A DNA stretch of 64,000 bases from Dysgonomonas sp. PF1-14 (GTDB lineage: Bacteria > Bacteroidota > Bacteroidia > Bacteroidales > Dysgonomonadaceae): the NCBI RefSeq assembly GCF_029892965.1, contig NZ_JARXWN010000011.1:62001-126000 (forward strand), in the 5' to 3' direction. The stretch's first letter is position 1. Each line of letters begins with the position of its first letter. The notes under the pieces were generated by a model. The model did not search any database and was not told the origin of the DNA. It worked only from the letters and a program-made list of their open reading frames with translations. This document shows, one piece after another, positions 1 through 8,965 of this stretch. The position numbers and the translations under genes were made by a program.

Positions 1-1
1 G

Positions 2-919
2 TGGGCGGGAAGCGAATCTATCGCACAGGTGGTGGAGAGTAGTCCTGTGGATATGGTGCTTACGGCTATGGTAGGTTATTCGGGACTGAAACCTACGATA
101 AATGCAATAAAGGCCGGAAAAGCGATTGCTCTGGCTAATAAAGAAACACTGGTAGTTGCCGGAGAGCTGATAACAGCATTAGCTGTGGAAAACAAGGTGC
201 CGATATTGCCGGTAGATTCGGAGCATTCGGCTATTTTTCAGTGCCTGACAGGAGAGCGTGCACCAATTGAGAAAATCATACTCACCGCATCGGGCGGGCC
301 ATTCCGTAATCATACCAAAGAGCAGTTGGCAAAGGTAACTAAAGCTGAAGCCCTGAAACACCCTAACTGGGATATGGGGGCGAAGGTAACGATCGATTCT
401 GCATCTCTGATGAACAAAGGGCTGGAAATGATCGAAGCCAAATGGCTGTTCGATGTTACTCCCGACCAGATAGAAGTGGTGGTGCATCCGCAGTCTATTA
501 TACACTCGATGGTGCAATTCGAGGATTCGTCTATCATAGCACAACTTGGGTTGCCGGATATGCACCTGCCGATACAATATGCACTGGCTTATCCTATGCG
601 ATTGAAATCGAACTTCGAAAGGCTGGATTTCTTCAAACTGAAGACTATGACTTTCGAAAAACCGGATACTGACCGCTTTCGTAACCTTACGTTCGCATTC
701 GAGGCAGCGCGCATCAAAGGGAATATGGCCTGTATAATGAATGCGGCTAATGAGATAGCTGTTGCGGCATTTCTTCAGGACAAAGTCGGATTCCTCGAAA
801 TGAGCCATGTGATAGAAAAGGCAATGCAGAAAACGAGCTTTGTAGCTGCACCGTCTTACGAAGACTATGTGAGCACCGACATGGAAGCACGTCATATAGC
901 AATGGAGTTTATAAAATAA
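2..919 (+). CDS. dxr: 1-deoxy-D-xylulose-5-phosphate reductoisomerase, 5' end missing
   Basis: Makes 2-C-methyl-D-erythritol 4-phosphate from deoxyxylulose phosphate with NADPH, the committed step of non-mevalonate isoprenoid synthesis in the cytoplasm. The frame is open from base 2, so the N-terminal NADPH-binding part lies outside the window; the GTG at 29 is an internal codon, not a start. About 305 residues remain. Family blocks seen in order are ANKETLVVAGE, the metal/substrate loop around SASLMNKGLEMIEAKWLF, GLPDMHLPIQYAL and NAANEIAVAAFL. It is followed after 18 bp by rseP and then metF on the same strand, so the three are probably cotranscribed; dxr next to rseP is a common bacterial arrangement. 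Confidence 0.96.
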   Translation, partial: WAGSESIAQVVESSPVDMVLTAMVGYSGLKPTINAIKAGKAIALANKETLVVAGELITALAVENKVPILPVDSEHSAIFQCLTGERAPIEKIILTASGGPFRNHTKEQLAKVTKAEALKHPNWDMGAKVTIDSASLMNKGLEMIEAKWLFDVTPDQIEVVVHPQSIIHSMVQFEDSSIIAQLGLPDMHLPIQYALAYPMRLKSNFERLDFFKLKTMTFEKPDTDRFRNLTFAFEAARIKGNMACIMNAANEIAVAAFLQDKVGFLEMSHVIEKAMQKTSFVAAPSYEDYVSTDMEARHIAMEFIK

Positions 920-937
920 AACTATATAAAACTTTTA

Positions 938-2281
938 ATGGAAACATTTTTAATCAAAGCATTACAATTAATACTGAGTTTATCCATACTGGTTGTCATT
1001 CACGAGTTCGGGCATTTTCTATTTGCGCGACTCTTCAAGATAAGAGTTGAAAAGTTCTATCTGTTTTTCAATCCCGGTTTTTCCCTATTCAAGTATAAGC
1101 CAAAGAACAGCGATACCGAATACGGTATAGGCTGGTTGCCATTGGGCGGATACGTAAAAATATCGGGGATGATAGACGAGTCGATGGACAAGGAGCAAAT
1201 GGCGCAGCCTGCCCAACCTTGGGAATTCCGTTCTAAACCTGCATGGCAACGCTTGCTGGTAATGGTGGGTGGTGTGCTATTCAATTTTATACTGGCTATC
1301 ATCATTTATGGAATGATACTGTTTGCATGGGGAGATAGTTTCTTGCCTACGCGTAATATAAAGACCGGGTTTGTGTTTTCTCCGACAGCTAAAGCACTGG
1401 GAGGCTATCAGGACAAAGATGTCATAATCAGCGTAGACGGTAAGGATATGGCAGAGCGTAGCGGTGTGTTACGCAACAATACATTCATGCAATTCCTCGA
1501 TGCAAAAGAGGTAGTAGTAGAACGTGGCGGAGAACTAGTAACGCTGCATATGCCCGATGATTTCGGAAATAAGATAGCTGCTGCCATAAAGGAAGAGAAG
1601 CGGATGCCTTACGATATGTGGATGCCTTGCAAGGTAGACAGTGTATTCTCGTGGGCTAAGATCGCCGATGTGCGCCCCGGTGACAGCATATTGTCTCTGA
1701 ATGGTGTACAGGTAGCATCTTTTATGGATGTGGTAATGGAAGCCGGAAAAGAAGAAAATTGGAATAAACTTGTGCCGTTAGTTGTTAGCCGCAAAGGGGT
1801 TATCTATTCCGGTAAAATACATATCGACGGTAAGGGTAAAATGGGAATACAGGTTAAAGTTCCTCAATCTAAATGGGAAAAGAATACATACGGCTTCTTC
1901 GCTGCTATTCCGGCAGGAGCTAAAATGGGAGTGGAAACCCTGAAGGCCTATGTGTCGCAAATACGTTTCGTCTTTACCAAAACAGGAGTGCAGAGCCTTG
2001 GTGGATTTGCAGCTATCGGGAGCCTGTTTCCTGCATCGTGGGACTGGCACGCTTTCTGGTCGATGACGGCTTTCTTGTCCATCATACTGGCATTTATGAA
2101 CATTCTGCCTATTCCGGCACTCGATGGAGGGCATATTATGTTCCTGCTGTATGAAGTGATCACAAGACGTACTCCGAATGAGAAATTTATGGAATATGCA
2201 CAGATGGCAGGTATGCTGTTCCTGTTGCTACTACTTCTTGTAGCTAACGGAAACGATGTGATAAGATTCCTTTTCAAGTAG
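938..2281 (+). CDS. rseP: RIP metalloprotease RseP (site-2 protease)
   Basis: Membrane-embedded zinc protease that cuts transmembrane segments, classically of anti-sigma factors after a first periplasmic cut. The 447-residue protein opens with a hydrophobic helix carrying the zinc motif HEFGH (residues 22-26). PDZ-like periplasmic sequence lies in the middle (for example around DVRPGDSILSLNGVQV), and the second active-site block LDGGH sits near residue 395, followed by a last hydrophobic helix. The length fits the family. The ATG at 938 puts the helix right at the N-terminus as in homologues; there is no strong ribosome binding site, as is usual in Bacteroidota. The substrate cannot be told from this window. 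Confidence 0.95.
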   Translation: METFLIKALQLILSLSILVVIHEFGHFLFARLFKIRVEKFYLFFNPGFSLFKYKPKNSDTEYGIGWLPLGGYVKISGMIDESMDKEQMAQPAQPWEFRSKPAWQRLLVMVGGVLFNFILAIIIYGMILFAWGDSFLPTRNIKTGFVFSPTAKALGGYQDKDVIISVDGKDMAERSGVLRNNTFMQFLDAKEVVVERGGELVTLHMPDDFGNKIAAAIKEEKRMPYDMWMPCKVDSVFSWAKIADVRPGDSILSLNGVQVASFMDVVMEAGKEENWNKLVPLVVSRKGVIYSGKIHIDGKGKMGIQVKVPQSKWEKNTYGFFAAIPAGAKMGVETLKAYVSQIRFVFTKTGVQSLGGFAAIGSLFPASWDWHAFWSMTAFLSIILAFMNILPIPALDGGHIMFLLYEVITRRTPNEKFMEYAQMAGMLFLLLLLLVANGNDVIRFLFK

Positions 2282-2303
2282 AAACTGACAGAATAATATA
2301 TAA

Positions 2304-3257
2304 ATGGATACTGTAGTAGATTTAATAAATAAAAGTGATAAAACAGCTTTCTCGTTCGAAATATTACCTCCTCTTAAAGGTAATAACATCGAGAAGGTGT
2401 ATAATATAATAGATAAACTGATCGAGTTCGATCCGAAGTATATAAATATCACGACGCATCACAGCGAATACATGGATAAAGAGATGCCGGATGGTACGGT
2501 CAAACGTGTGAATATAAGAAAACGTCCCGGTTCGGTGGCTATAGCTGCTTCTATTCAGCACAAGTATGATGTTATGGCTATTCCCCATATGATATGTAAG
2601 GGGTTTTCCCGAGAGGAAACCGAATATGCCCTGATGGATCTGAACTTTTTGCATGTATGCAATCTGCTCCTTTTGAGGGGTGATACCAAACGGCTTGCAC
2701 CGGAGCAGATATACCCTAACATAAATGAGTATGCAACTGATTTGCAAACGCAGGTAAATAATTTCAATATGGGTATTGCTGCCGATGGCAGTGAATTTGA
2801 GAGAAATGCTACTCCGTTTGCTTATGGTATGGCGTGCTATCCCGAGGTACATGAAGATGCTGTAAGTGCCGAGTCGGATATTCAGTATATGAAACAAAAG
2901 GCAGATAATGGGGCTGAATATTTTGTGACGCAGATGTTTTTCGATAATCAGAAATATTTTTCGTTTGTAGAGAAATGCCGTAAAGAAGGAATCACACAGC
3001 CTATTATTCCCGGAGTAAAGCCGATTGTTTTGATGAATCAGCTGGAAGTATTGCCCCGTATATTCCGTTCGAGCATACCGGAAGAACTGGCATCGGAACT
3101 TCGTAAGTGTAAGACTGATGAAGAAGCAAAAGAAGTAGGTGTGGAATGGGGTATAAAACAATGTAAGGAATTGATTACCTACGGCGTGCCGAGTATTCAT
3201 TTCTATTCATTGATGGCTACCGATAGTATAAGGAAAATAGCTAAGGAGATATATTGA
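2304..3257 (+). CDS. metF: 5,10-methylenetetrahydrofolate reductase
   Basis: Reduces 5,10-methylene-THF to 5-methyl-THF, the methyl donor for methionine synthesis; a cytoplasmic FAD enzyme. The 317-residue protein begins FSFEILPPLKG, the usual EhhPP start of the TIM barrel, and has INITTHHSEY, HMICKGFSREE and LLLRGD blocks, then FFVTQMFFD-like FAD/folate sequence (here YFVTQMFFDNQKYF) and IPGVKPI. It follows rseP by 22 bp and probably ends the dxr-rseP-metF unit. Downstream are intergenic repeats and no clear terminator. Confidence 0.96.
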   Translation: MDTVVDLINKSDKTAFSFEILPPLKGNNIEKVYNIIDKLIEFDPKYINITTHHSEYMDKEMPDGTVKRVNIRKRPGSVAIAASIQHKYDVMAIPHMICKGFSREETEYALMDLNFLHVCNLLLLRGDTKRLAPEQIYPNINEYATDLQTQVNNFNMGIAADGSEFERNATPFAYGMACYPEVHEDAVSAESDIQYMKQKADNGAEYFVTQMFFDNQKYFSFVEKCRKEGITQPIIPGVKPIVLMNQLEVLPRIFRSSIPEELASELRKCKTDEEAKEVGVEWGIKQCKELITYGVPSIHFYSLMATDSIRKIAKEIY

Positions 3258-3362
3258 TTTGATTGTTGATAAATAACAGGAAATTTATCTATATATCCGT
3301 TAACAGTCAACAGTTAGCAGTTAATAAGAAAAAGAATTGTGAAAACTGTAAGGATTGTAAGA

Positions 3363-3427
3363 TTTTAGTTAAAATTCACCTCACCCCGACCTTCTCCAAA
3401 GTGAGAGGGGGTTGCAAAGCCCCAAAA
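3363..3427 (+). repeat. Interspersed module R1, copy 1
   Basis: Begins with TTTTAGTTAAAATTCACCTC, continues with CACCCC, TCTCCAAAG, GAGAGGG, GTTGCAA and ends GCCCCAAA. The same order of words recurs at 26426-26489 with a few substitutions. The inner part can pair (CCTTCTCC/GAGAGGG type) as a short stem. It lies outside genes in both places. Confidence 0.75.
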
Positions 3428-3439
3428 GGGAACGAGCTT

Positions 3440-3506
3440 GTAGGGGCGAACCCATGTGTTCGCCTGAAGATCAAATAAACGGGCAGACACGCGGTTTAGC
3501 CCCTAC
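3440..3506. repeat. GTAGGGGC inverted repeat, copy 1
   Basis: Left arm GTAGGGGCGAACCCATGTGT and right arm ending GCCCCTAC form an imperfect stem of about 25 bp around a short loop. Related stems lie at 26800-26858 (perfect 23-bp arms) and 57736-57802. All three are intergenic. Confidence 0.8.
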
Positions 3507-3598
3507 GAAAAACAAAAAATAATACTAGCAAGCTAGTAGACTATCAACTAGTAAACTTGTCAGGTTTGTCAGGTTTTAGTTAAAAAATAGGAGTAACA

Positions 3599-4726
3599 AT
3601 GCTTTTTAAAGATATTGTAGGACAAGGCGAAGTGAAAGAGCGGCTGACCAGAACCGTACGGGAGGGGTTTATACCCCATGCCCAACTCTTTTGCGGACCG
3701 GAAGGAATAGGTAAATTCCCTCTGGCGCTGGCTTATGCCCAATATCTTAATTGCGAAAATCCGTCGGAAACCGATTCGTGCGGAAAATGTCTGTCTTGTG
3801 TCAAGTACAACAACATGGCACATCCCGATCTGCATTTTGTTTTCCCTATCGTAAAAAAAGCAGCTAAAAAGAAAGAAGTCTGTGATGATTACATAGCCGA
3901 CTGGAGAGAGTTTGTAAAACAGCGCAGTTACTACTTCAACCTCAATCAGTGGCTCGAATATATAGAAGCAGAAAACTCACAGGGGCTTATTTATGCAAAG
4001 GAAAGCGAAGAAATACTGCGTAAGCTGAGCCTGAGGATATATGAGGCGAAATACAAGGTGATGATTATCTGGCTGCCTGAGAAGATGCACGAGTCGTGTG
4101 CTAACAAATTATTGAAAATAATAGAAGAGCCAACCGATAATACTGTTTTCCTGTTGGTGTCGGATACTCCCGATAACATTATTACAACAATACAGTCGCG
4201 TTGCCAGCGCATCAATATACATGGCGTAAAGGAAGCCGATATAATGCAGGCTTTGGAATCGGAATATAATATAACGCCGGATGATGCAGCCAATGTCGCC
4301 CATTTGTCGAAGGGTAGTTATCTGAAAGCGACTGAGACAATCAGCCTGAACGAAGAGCATAAATTCTTCTTCAATCTGTTTGTGCAAATGATGCGGGCTT
4401 CGTATGCACGCAACATAAAAGAAATAAAGGCGATAGGAAACGAACTGGGCGCTATAGGTCGCGAAAACCAGAAAAGTTTTCTTATCTACAGCCAGCGCAT
4501 GATACGCGAATATTTTGTAAGCAATCTGAGTCAGCCCGAAATGGTATATCTGGCACAGGATGAAACAAACTTCGGTACACGTTTCGCTCCGTTCATCAAC
4601 GAGCGCAATATTATAGGCTTCATGGACGAACTGGCTTTGGCCGAAAGGCATATCGAACAGAATGTAAATGCCAAGATGGTATTTTTCGACCTGTGCCTGA
4701 AAATTACAATGTTGATAAAACAATAA
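3599..4726 (+). CDS. holB: DNA polymerase III delta' subunit
   Basis: Clamp-loader subunit that helps load the sliding clamp during replication. The 375-residue protein has the AAA+ start FKDIVGQ, a Walker A region reading GPEGIGKFPLA, the Cys-rich zinc module in CGKCLSC, and the SRC motif in IQSRCQRI, all typical of delta'. Walker A is of the degenerate delta' kind (GK followed by F). The start ATG follows a TTTTAGTTAAAA repeat word. The gene is followed by ricT and gldH on the same strand, a gene order common in Bacteroidales. Confidence 0.93.
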   Translation: MLFKDIVGQGEVKERLTRTVREGFIPHAQLFCGPEGIGKFPLALAYAQYLNCENPSETDSCGKCLSCVKYNNMAHPDLHFVFPIVKKAAKKKEVCDDYIADWREFVKQRSYYFNLNQWLEYIEAENSQGLIYAKESEEILRKLSLRIYEAKYKVMIIWLPEKMHESCANKLLKIIEEPTDNTVFLLVSDTPDNIITTIQSRCQRINIHGVKEADIMQALESEYNITPDDAANVAHLSKGSYLKATETISLNEEHKFFFNLFVQMMRASYARNIKEIKAIGNELGAIGRENQKSFLIYSQRMIREYFVSNLSQPEMVYLAQDETNFGTRFAPFINERNIIGFMDELALAERHIEQNVNAKMVFFDLCLKITMLIKQ

Positions 4727-4736
4727 ATATAAACCC

Positions 4737-4764
4737 ACAAAGCTGTAAAAGGGGCTTTGTTTTA
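4737..4764 (+). terminator. Hairpin between holB and ricT
   Basis: Arms ACAAAGC and GCTTTGT (7 bp) enclose a 10-base loop, followed by TTTTA. It could end part of the holB transcripts or act as an attenuator ahead of ricT, whose start is 22 bp further on. Confidence 0.5.
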
Positions 4765-4785
4765 CTTAATTTAATACAATATATA

Positions 4786-6297
4786 ATGAGTTTAAATCAA
4801 AATACATTTATTCCGAACGATTGTCAGGGGACATGCAAAACGCCTATCGGGTGTACATGTGCGCGGGCAAACAAAAAGGCATTAGATCCGTCTTCCGGTG
4901 TGGCTGAAACCACCACAAAGACCTGTGGTTGCGGTTCAGGCGGCGGTTGCAGTTCAGGTGGAAGCTGCTCTTGCAAGTCAGGTGGCAGTTGTTCATGTAA
5001 ATCCGGTGGTGGTTGTTCCAAAGGCGGCGGTTGTTGCAGTGGTACCCACAAACTGGAAGTTTATAACTGGTTGCAGGACTTACCCGAAGTAGAAGGAGAG
5101 TCTCAGATGGTGGAGGTACAGTTCAAAAATACCCGAAAAGGTTACTATCTGAATAGTAATGATCTGGAATTGTTTAAAGGTGATATTGTTGCCGTAGAAG
5201 CCACTCCCGGACACGATATTGGCGAAGTAACCCTCACCGGAAAACTGGTGCAGCTGCAAATGCTGAAAAATAACTACAGGGGCGAAACCAAGCGAGTATA
5301 TCGCATAGCGAAACAAACTGATATAGAGAAATGGGGAGAGGCTAAGAAGAAAGAGCATAAAACAATGCTCAGGGCGCGCGAGATAGCCGAAGAACTGAAA
5401 CTGGGGATGAAGATAAGCGACGTAGAATTTCAGGGCGATGGCAACAAGGCGATATTTTATTATATAGCCGATGAGCGTGTCGACTTCCGCCAGCTTATTA
5501 AAGTTTACGCATCCGAGTTTCGTGTAAAGATAGAAATGAAACAGATAGGAGCTCGTCAGGAAGCCGGAAGGGTAGGAGGTATCGGTCCATGCGGACGCGA
5601 ATTGTGTTGCTCCAGTTCCATGTCTAACTTTGTGTCTGTGTCTACTTCTGCTGCGCGGTTGCAGGATATCCCGCTGAATCCGCAAAAACTGGCGGGGCAG
5701 TGTGGTAAACTGAAATGTTGTCTCAACTTTGAAGTGGATACGTATGTAGAGGCACAGCGTAAGCTACCTTCCCGAGAAGCTACATTGGAGACAAAAGATG
5801 CGACTTACTATCATTTCAAGACCGATATATTGTCGGGTATGATGACTTATTCTACCGACAGGAATTTTGCAGCCAATCTTGTTACCCTGCCTAAAGAACG
5901 CGTGTACGAAGTACAGCGTATCAATAAGCGTGGCGACAGACCGGCTCATTTGGTTGTTGATACTCAGGAACAGGATGATAAACCTGTGTCGCACGATATA
6001 TTGCAGGAGAATATCAATCGTTTCGATAACAACAACAGGAATAAAAAGAAGAAGTTTGTAAAGAATAAGGGAAATAATGATCAGGGAGGAAGCAATCAGG
6101 GGAATAATAATAAACCTGTGAATAACCGCGCTGATCATAATAACAGGCCTCAACAGGCTAATAATAACCAGAATCAGAACAGAGAAGCCGGTTCTAATCA
6201 AAATCAGAAGAGGAATAACAATCATAGGAATAACAGGAACAACAGAAACAGACCGGACAGAAATGGAAAGCCCGATCAGAAAAAACCTGAGGCATAA
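4786..6297 (+). CDS. ricT: PSP1-domain protein (RicT/YaaT family) with Cys-rich N-terminus
   Basis: PSP1 proteins such as B. subtilis RicT work in complexes that affect RNA processing and phosphorelay; the role in Bacteroidota is not well defined. An open frame extends upstream to 4693 but the start at 4786 (MSLNQNTF) is chosen because the upstream part overlaps the hairpin and lacks family sequence. Of 503 residues, 1-84 carry 14 cysteines, with a Gly/Ser/Cys repeat run (CSCKSGGS units) at 47-84. The PSP1 core follows, with VQFKNTRKGYY, GGIGPCGRELCC and LAGQCGKLKCCLNFE. The last 100 residues are an Asn/Gln/Lys/Arg-rich disordered tail. The end overlaps gldH by 35 bp. Confidence 0.9.
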   Translation: MSLNQNTFIPNDCQGTCKTPIGCTCARANKKALDPSSGVAETTTKTCGCGSGGGCSSGGSCSCKSGGSCSCKSGGGCSKGGGCCSGTHKLEVYNWLQDLPEVEGESQMVEVQFKNTRKGYYLNSNDLELFKGDIVAVEATPGHDIGEVTLTGKLVQLQMLKNNYRGETKRVYRIAKQTDIEKWGEAKKKEHKTMLRAREIAEELKLGMKISDVEFQGDGNKAIFYYIADERVDFRQLIKVYASEFRVKIEMKQIGARQEAGRVGGIGPCGRELCCSSSMSNFVSVSTSAARLQDIPLNPQKLAGQCGKLKCCLNFEVDTYVEAQRKLPSREATLETKDATYYHFKTDILSGMMTYSTDRNFAANLVTLPKERVYEVQRINKRGDRPAHLVVDTQEQDDKPVSHDILQENINRFDNNNRNKKKKFVKNKGNNDQGGSNQGNNNKPVNNRADHNNRPQQANNNQNQNREAGSNQNQKRNNNHRNNRNNRNRPDRNGKPDQKKPEA

Positions 6298-6772
6298 AGT
6301 CGTATTTGTACTGCTTTTTGCATTACTTACAATGGTGAATATCTCCTGTGAAAAACAGGAGATATATTACCGTTTCCATGAATTGAAGGATGCCCGATGG
6401 ACGCAAACCGATACGATGGTATTCGATGTAGACTCTACGCTATTCGATTTGTACACTCCCTACCGGTTGAGTGTAGAGGTCACCAATAATACGAACTACC
6501 CATACAAGAATATATGGTTCTTTGTACATGACAATCAGAGCAACGATACCATCTTTGAAAAATCTTCGATAGAGTTTCAGTTGGCGGATGAGTTCGGAAA
6601 ATGGAATGGTTCGGGGTTCGGTACATTGTTTCAGGTGTCATTTCCTCTCAACGAAAACCTTATCTTTACACAGAAACGCAATTATTGTATAAAGATAGGA
6701 CATGGCATGCGTGACGAATCGCTGACCGGAATTGAAAAGATAGGCCTTAAAATAGAAAAGGTAATACCCTAG
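6263..6772 (+). CDS. gldH: Gliding motility lipoprotein GldH
   Basis: GldH is an outer-envelope lipoprotein first linked to flavobacterial gliding and found across Bacteroidota, including non-gliders. The 169-residue product has a charged start, a hydrophobic stretch and the lipobox VNISC, then YYRFHELKDARW and NTNYPYKNIWFFV blocks typical of the family. Its start lies inside the 3' end of ricT in another frame (35 bp overlap), suggesting coupled translation. It converges with ubiB, leaving a 9-bp gap. Confidence 0.9.
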   Translation: MESPIRKNLRHKVVFVLLFALLTMVNISCEKQEIYYRFHELKDARWTQTDTMVFDVDSTLFDLYTPYRLSVEVTNNTNYPYKNIWFFVHDNQSNDTIFEKSSIEFQLADEFGKWNGSGFGTLFQVSFPLNENLIFTQKRNYCIKIGHGMRDESLTGIEKIGLKIEKVIP

Positions 6773-6781
6773 TTAAGATCG

Positions 6782-8434
6782 TTAATCGATCATCTTATTC
6801 TTTATTATTATCAATATAATAATGATAGCCATGATACCCGATATCGTAAAACCCAGAAATCCAAAGACTGACACACCCCATAGCTTAGGCGGCATGTCGG
6901 CAAGAACTAAAATGGACGATCCAATGGCAAGTGATGATATGATAAGGGCTATGACCAGAAGGTTTATTGTATTTCTGATGTCATGCAAACCTTTCAGGTT
7001 GTGATTTACTTCCAGCTCGTTGTTGTTCATTTTCTGTATCAGAGCATGCGCATCTTCGGGTAGCTCTTCCAGTTTATCACCCAGATTGTATAGCTTGTCT
7101 ATAACCTTGTTTGTCAGGTGTTTTGGGTTAAGCCTGCTCTTTATTAGCTTTATTCCATAAGGCCTTATATTCTCTATAATATCCTCTTCCAGTCCCAGTT
7201 CTCTTCCAGTTCCTTCCAGAAGGACAATACCCCTTATCAGCAGATAGATATAGTCGGGTAGTACGACCTCATTCTCATTCAGCATTTTACTGAATTTTTT
7301 TGTAATGTCGTTCAAATCCAGCTCCTTGATAGAGGTACTTTCCAATATGTCGAGAAAATCATATAGGTCACGCTGAAACTGTTCTTCGTTGGATATATTG
7401 CATTTTACGGCGACCTTCTTGATGATGCGTACCAGTCTTTTTACATCCTTTCGCAATCCATATATAATGAAGTCGCCGAGATTTTCCTTGTCATGGGGTA
7501 GCATCTTACCTACCGAACCGTAGTCGATGAACGCGATCTGTCCCGTTGTCAGTACAAATAGATTGCCCGAATGCGGATCAGCATGAAACAGTCCAAAGTC
7601 GATAATCTGCTTGAGGTAAAGGTTTACTACAGACGATGCTATATTTTTAGTATCGAGCCCTGCTTCCTGTATCTTGTCTCTGTCAGATATCTTTATCCCG
7701 TCTATGAATTCCATACAAAGTATATTGCTGTTGGATAGTTCTTTGTATGTGGTGGGGATGTATATGGTGTCGTCACCCTCAAAGTTTGACCGGAACCGCT
7801 CTATGTTAGCCAGTTCCTGTGTGAAGGATAATTCGGCTGTCACCGATTTCTCGAAGGTACTGACAATACGGCTCATCCCGACCTTGCGCGCCAATTCATA
7901 ATATTTTTCGAGCAGATGGGCAAAATCTTTCATAATGAGTACATCTGCTTCGAATATTTCGCGTATGCCTTTTTTCTTCACTTTTATAATCACCTTCTGT
8001 CCTGTGCGCAGCCTTCCTGTATAGACCTGAGACAGTGACGCAGCAGCAATGGGTTCCTGATCTATATATTCGAAGATCTCATCTGTATCTACCAGCAGCT
8101 CTTCCGCTACAGTCTCATATATGTTTATGTCTTTTATGGTAACATTGTCTTGTAGCTTCTGTAACTCGACGGTGAGTTCTTCGGGTAAGAGGTCGTCACG
8201 ATTGCTCAACAGTTGGCCCAGTTTTATATATGCAGGACCCAGCTCTTCCAGCACCATCCTGATACGCTCATAGATATTCATTGCGAATATTTCCTTGCGT
8301 TTCTCGCTCTTTTCTATATAGCTGTCGGGTATCAGTTTCTTTATATTCGTTTCGGTAACTAATGCCTCAAAACCATATTTGGTGAGTACAGCGGCTAGCT
8401 GTGCCGTTCTCTTTATTTTCTTCAGGTTATCCAT
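6782..8434 (-). CDS. ubiB: ABC1/UbiB/AarF-type atypical kinase, membrane anchored
   Basis: Members of this family of protein-kinase-like ATPases support quinone/isoprenoid lipid metabolism. The 550-residue protein has the ABC1 signature KLGQLLSNRDDLLP, the Ala-rich loop AAASLSQVYTGRL, the lysine block VIIKVKKKGI, the catalytic FHADPHSGNLF and metal-site IAFIDYGSVG. The C-terminus carries two hydrophobic helices, as in UbiB. The start ATG at 8434 gives MDNLKKIKRTAQ, a usual beginning. The precise substrate is unknown; the gene name is the family name. The upstream region is 959 bp without genes. Confidence 0.88.
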   Translation of the reverse strand: MDNLKKIKRTAQLAAVLTKYGFEALVTETNIKKLIPDSYIEKSEKRKEIFAMNIYERIRMVLEELGPAYIKLGQLLSNRDDLLPEELTVELQKLQDNVTIKDINIYETVAEELLVDTDEIFEYIDQEPIAAASLSQVYTGRLRTGQKVIIKVKKKGIREIFEADVLIMKDFAHLLEKYYELARKVGMSRIVSTFEKSVTAELSFTQELANIERFRSNFEGDDTIYIPTTYKELSNSNILCMEFIDGIKISDRDKIQEAGLDTKNIASSVVNLYLKQIIDFGLFHADPHSGNLFVLTTGQIAFIDYGSVGKMLPHDKENLGDFIIYGLRKDVKRLVRIIKKVAVKCNISNEEQFQRDLYDFLDILESTSIKELDLNDITKKFSKMLNENEVVLPDYIYLLIRGIVLLEGTGRELGLEEDIIENIRPYGIKLIKSRLNPKHLTNKVIDKLYNLGDKLEELPEDAHALIQKMNNNELEVNHNLKGLHDIRNTINLLVIALIISSLAIGSSILVLADMPPKLWGVSVFGFLGFTISGIMAIIIILIIIKNKMID

Positions 8435-8811
8435 ATTATAGTAAATCAGATAGTAAATGTAAAGAATTATTGTTGTATATAGTATTATATATAGATGGAA
8501 TATCTTAATGCTAACTTGTTTTATTTGTTAATAAATAACACATTAAATCGCTCTGCATTTTTATTCATATGTTATATTGAGTAGTTAGTAGTTAAATAGC
8601 AAATTGATTGTTTTTCTTTTATAAGCCTTCAGAGTCAGAGACGATGTGTCTGGTCGTTTGATTCGAAGGGTAAGTCCTTTGTAATAATAAATTTCTCTAA
8701 AATTTGCGAAATAGAAAAAATGCTTGTACTTTTACAGCCAAGATTAATTCGAAGATAAGACAATGTTCATTTTTTTACAAAATATTGCGGCTGTTTCTCC
8801 AGATTTCATGC

Positions 8812-8840
8812 TTGATAATTTGGCAGTTAGTTCTATTTTG
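8812..8840 (+). promoter_or_regulatory. Possible promoter next to AG tract
   Basis: TTG at 8812-8814, a 19-base spacer and TATTTTG at 8834-8840 resemble the Bacteroidota -33/-7 pair, with one base missing from TAnnTTTG. Transcription from it would begin at or inside the AG tract, placing the tract in the 5' untranslated region of the 9394 gene. This is an inference. Confidence 0.3.
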
Positions 8841-8841
8841 T

Positions 8842-8908
<67 letters not shown>

Positions 8909-8965
8909 AGTAAAACGCAAAGACAGCGTTCCAATAACCAATCACAAAGACAAACATTTTTTTTT

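Larger units (their letters stand above)
3258..3598. other. Non-coding gap filled with interspersed repeats
   Basis: The 341 bp between metF and holB hold no convincing gene. In order there are: a TTAACAGTCAACAGTTAGCAG-type stretch also found near 26355 and 58090; the C/G-rich module starting at 3363; a GTAGGGGC hairpin at 3440-3506; and repeated CTAGTA words. The TTTTAGTTAAAA word occurs at 3363 and again at 3574, only 14 bp before the holB start. No promoter with a full TAnnTTTG was found for holB. Confidence 0.6.

Noticed and set aside
3263-3478. 71-codon open frame between metF and holB
   Set aside because: It runs through module R1 and a GTAGGGGC hairpin, begins with a non-ATG codon, and has no recognisable protein character.
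4693-4785. N-terminal extension of ricT by 31 residues
   Set aside because: It crosses the hairpin at 4737-4764 and lacks family sequence; ATG 4786 is the better start.
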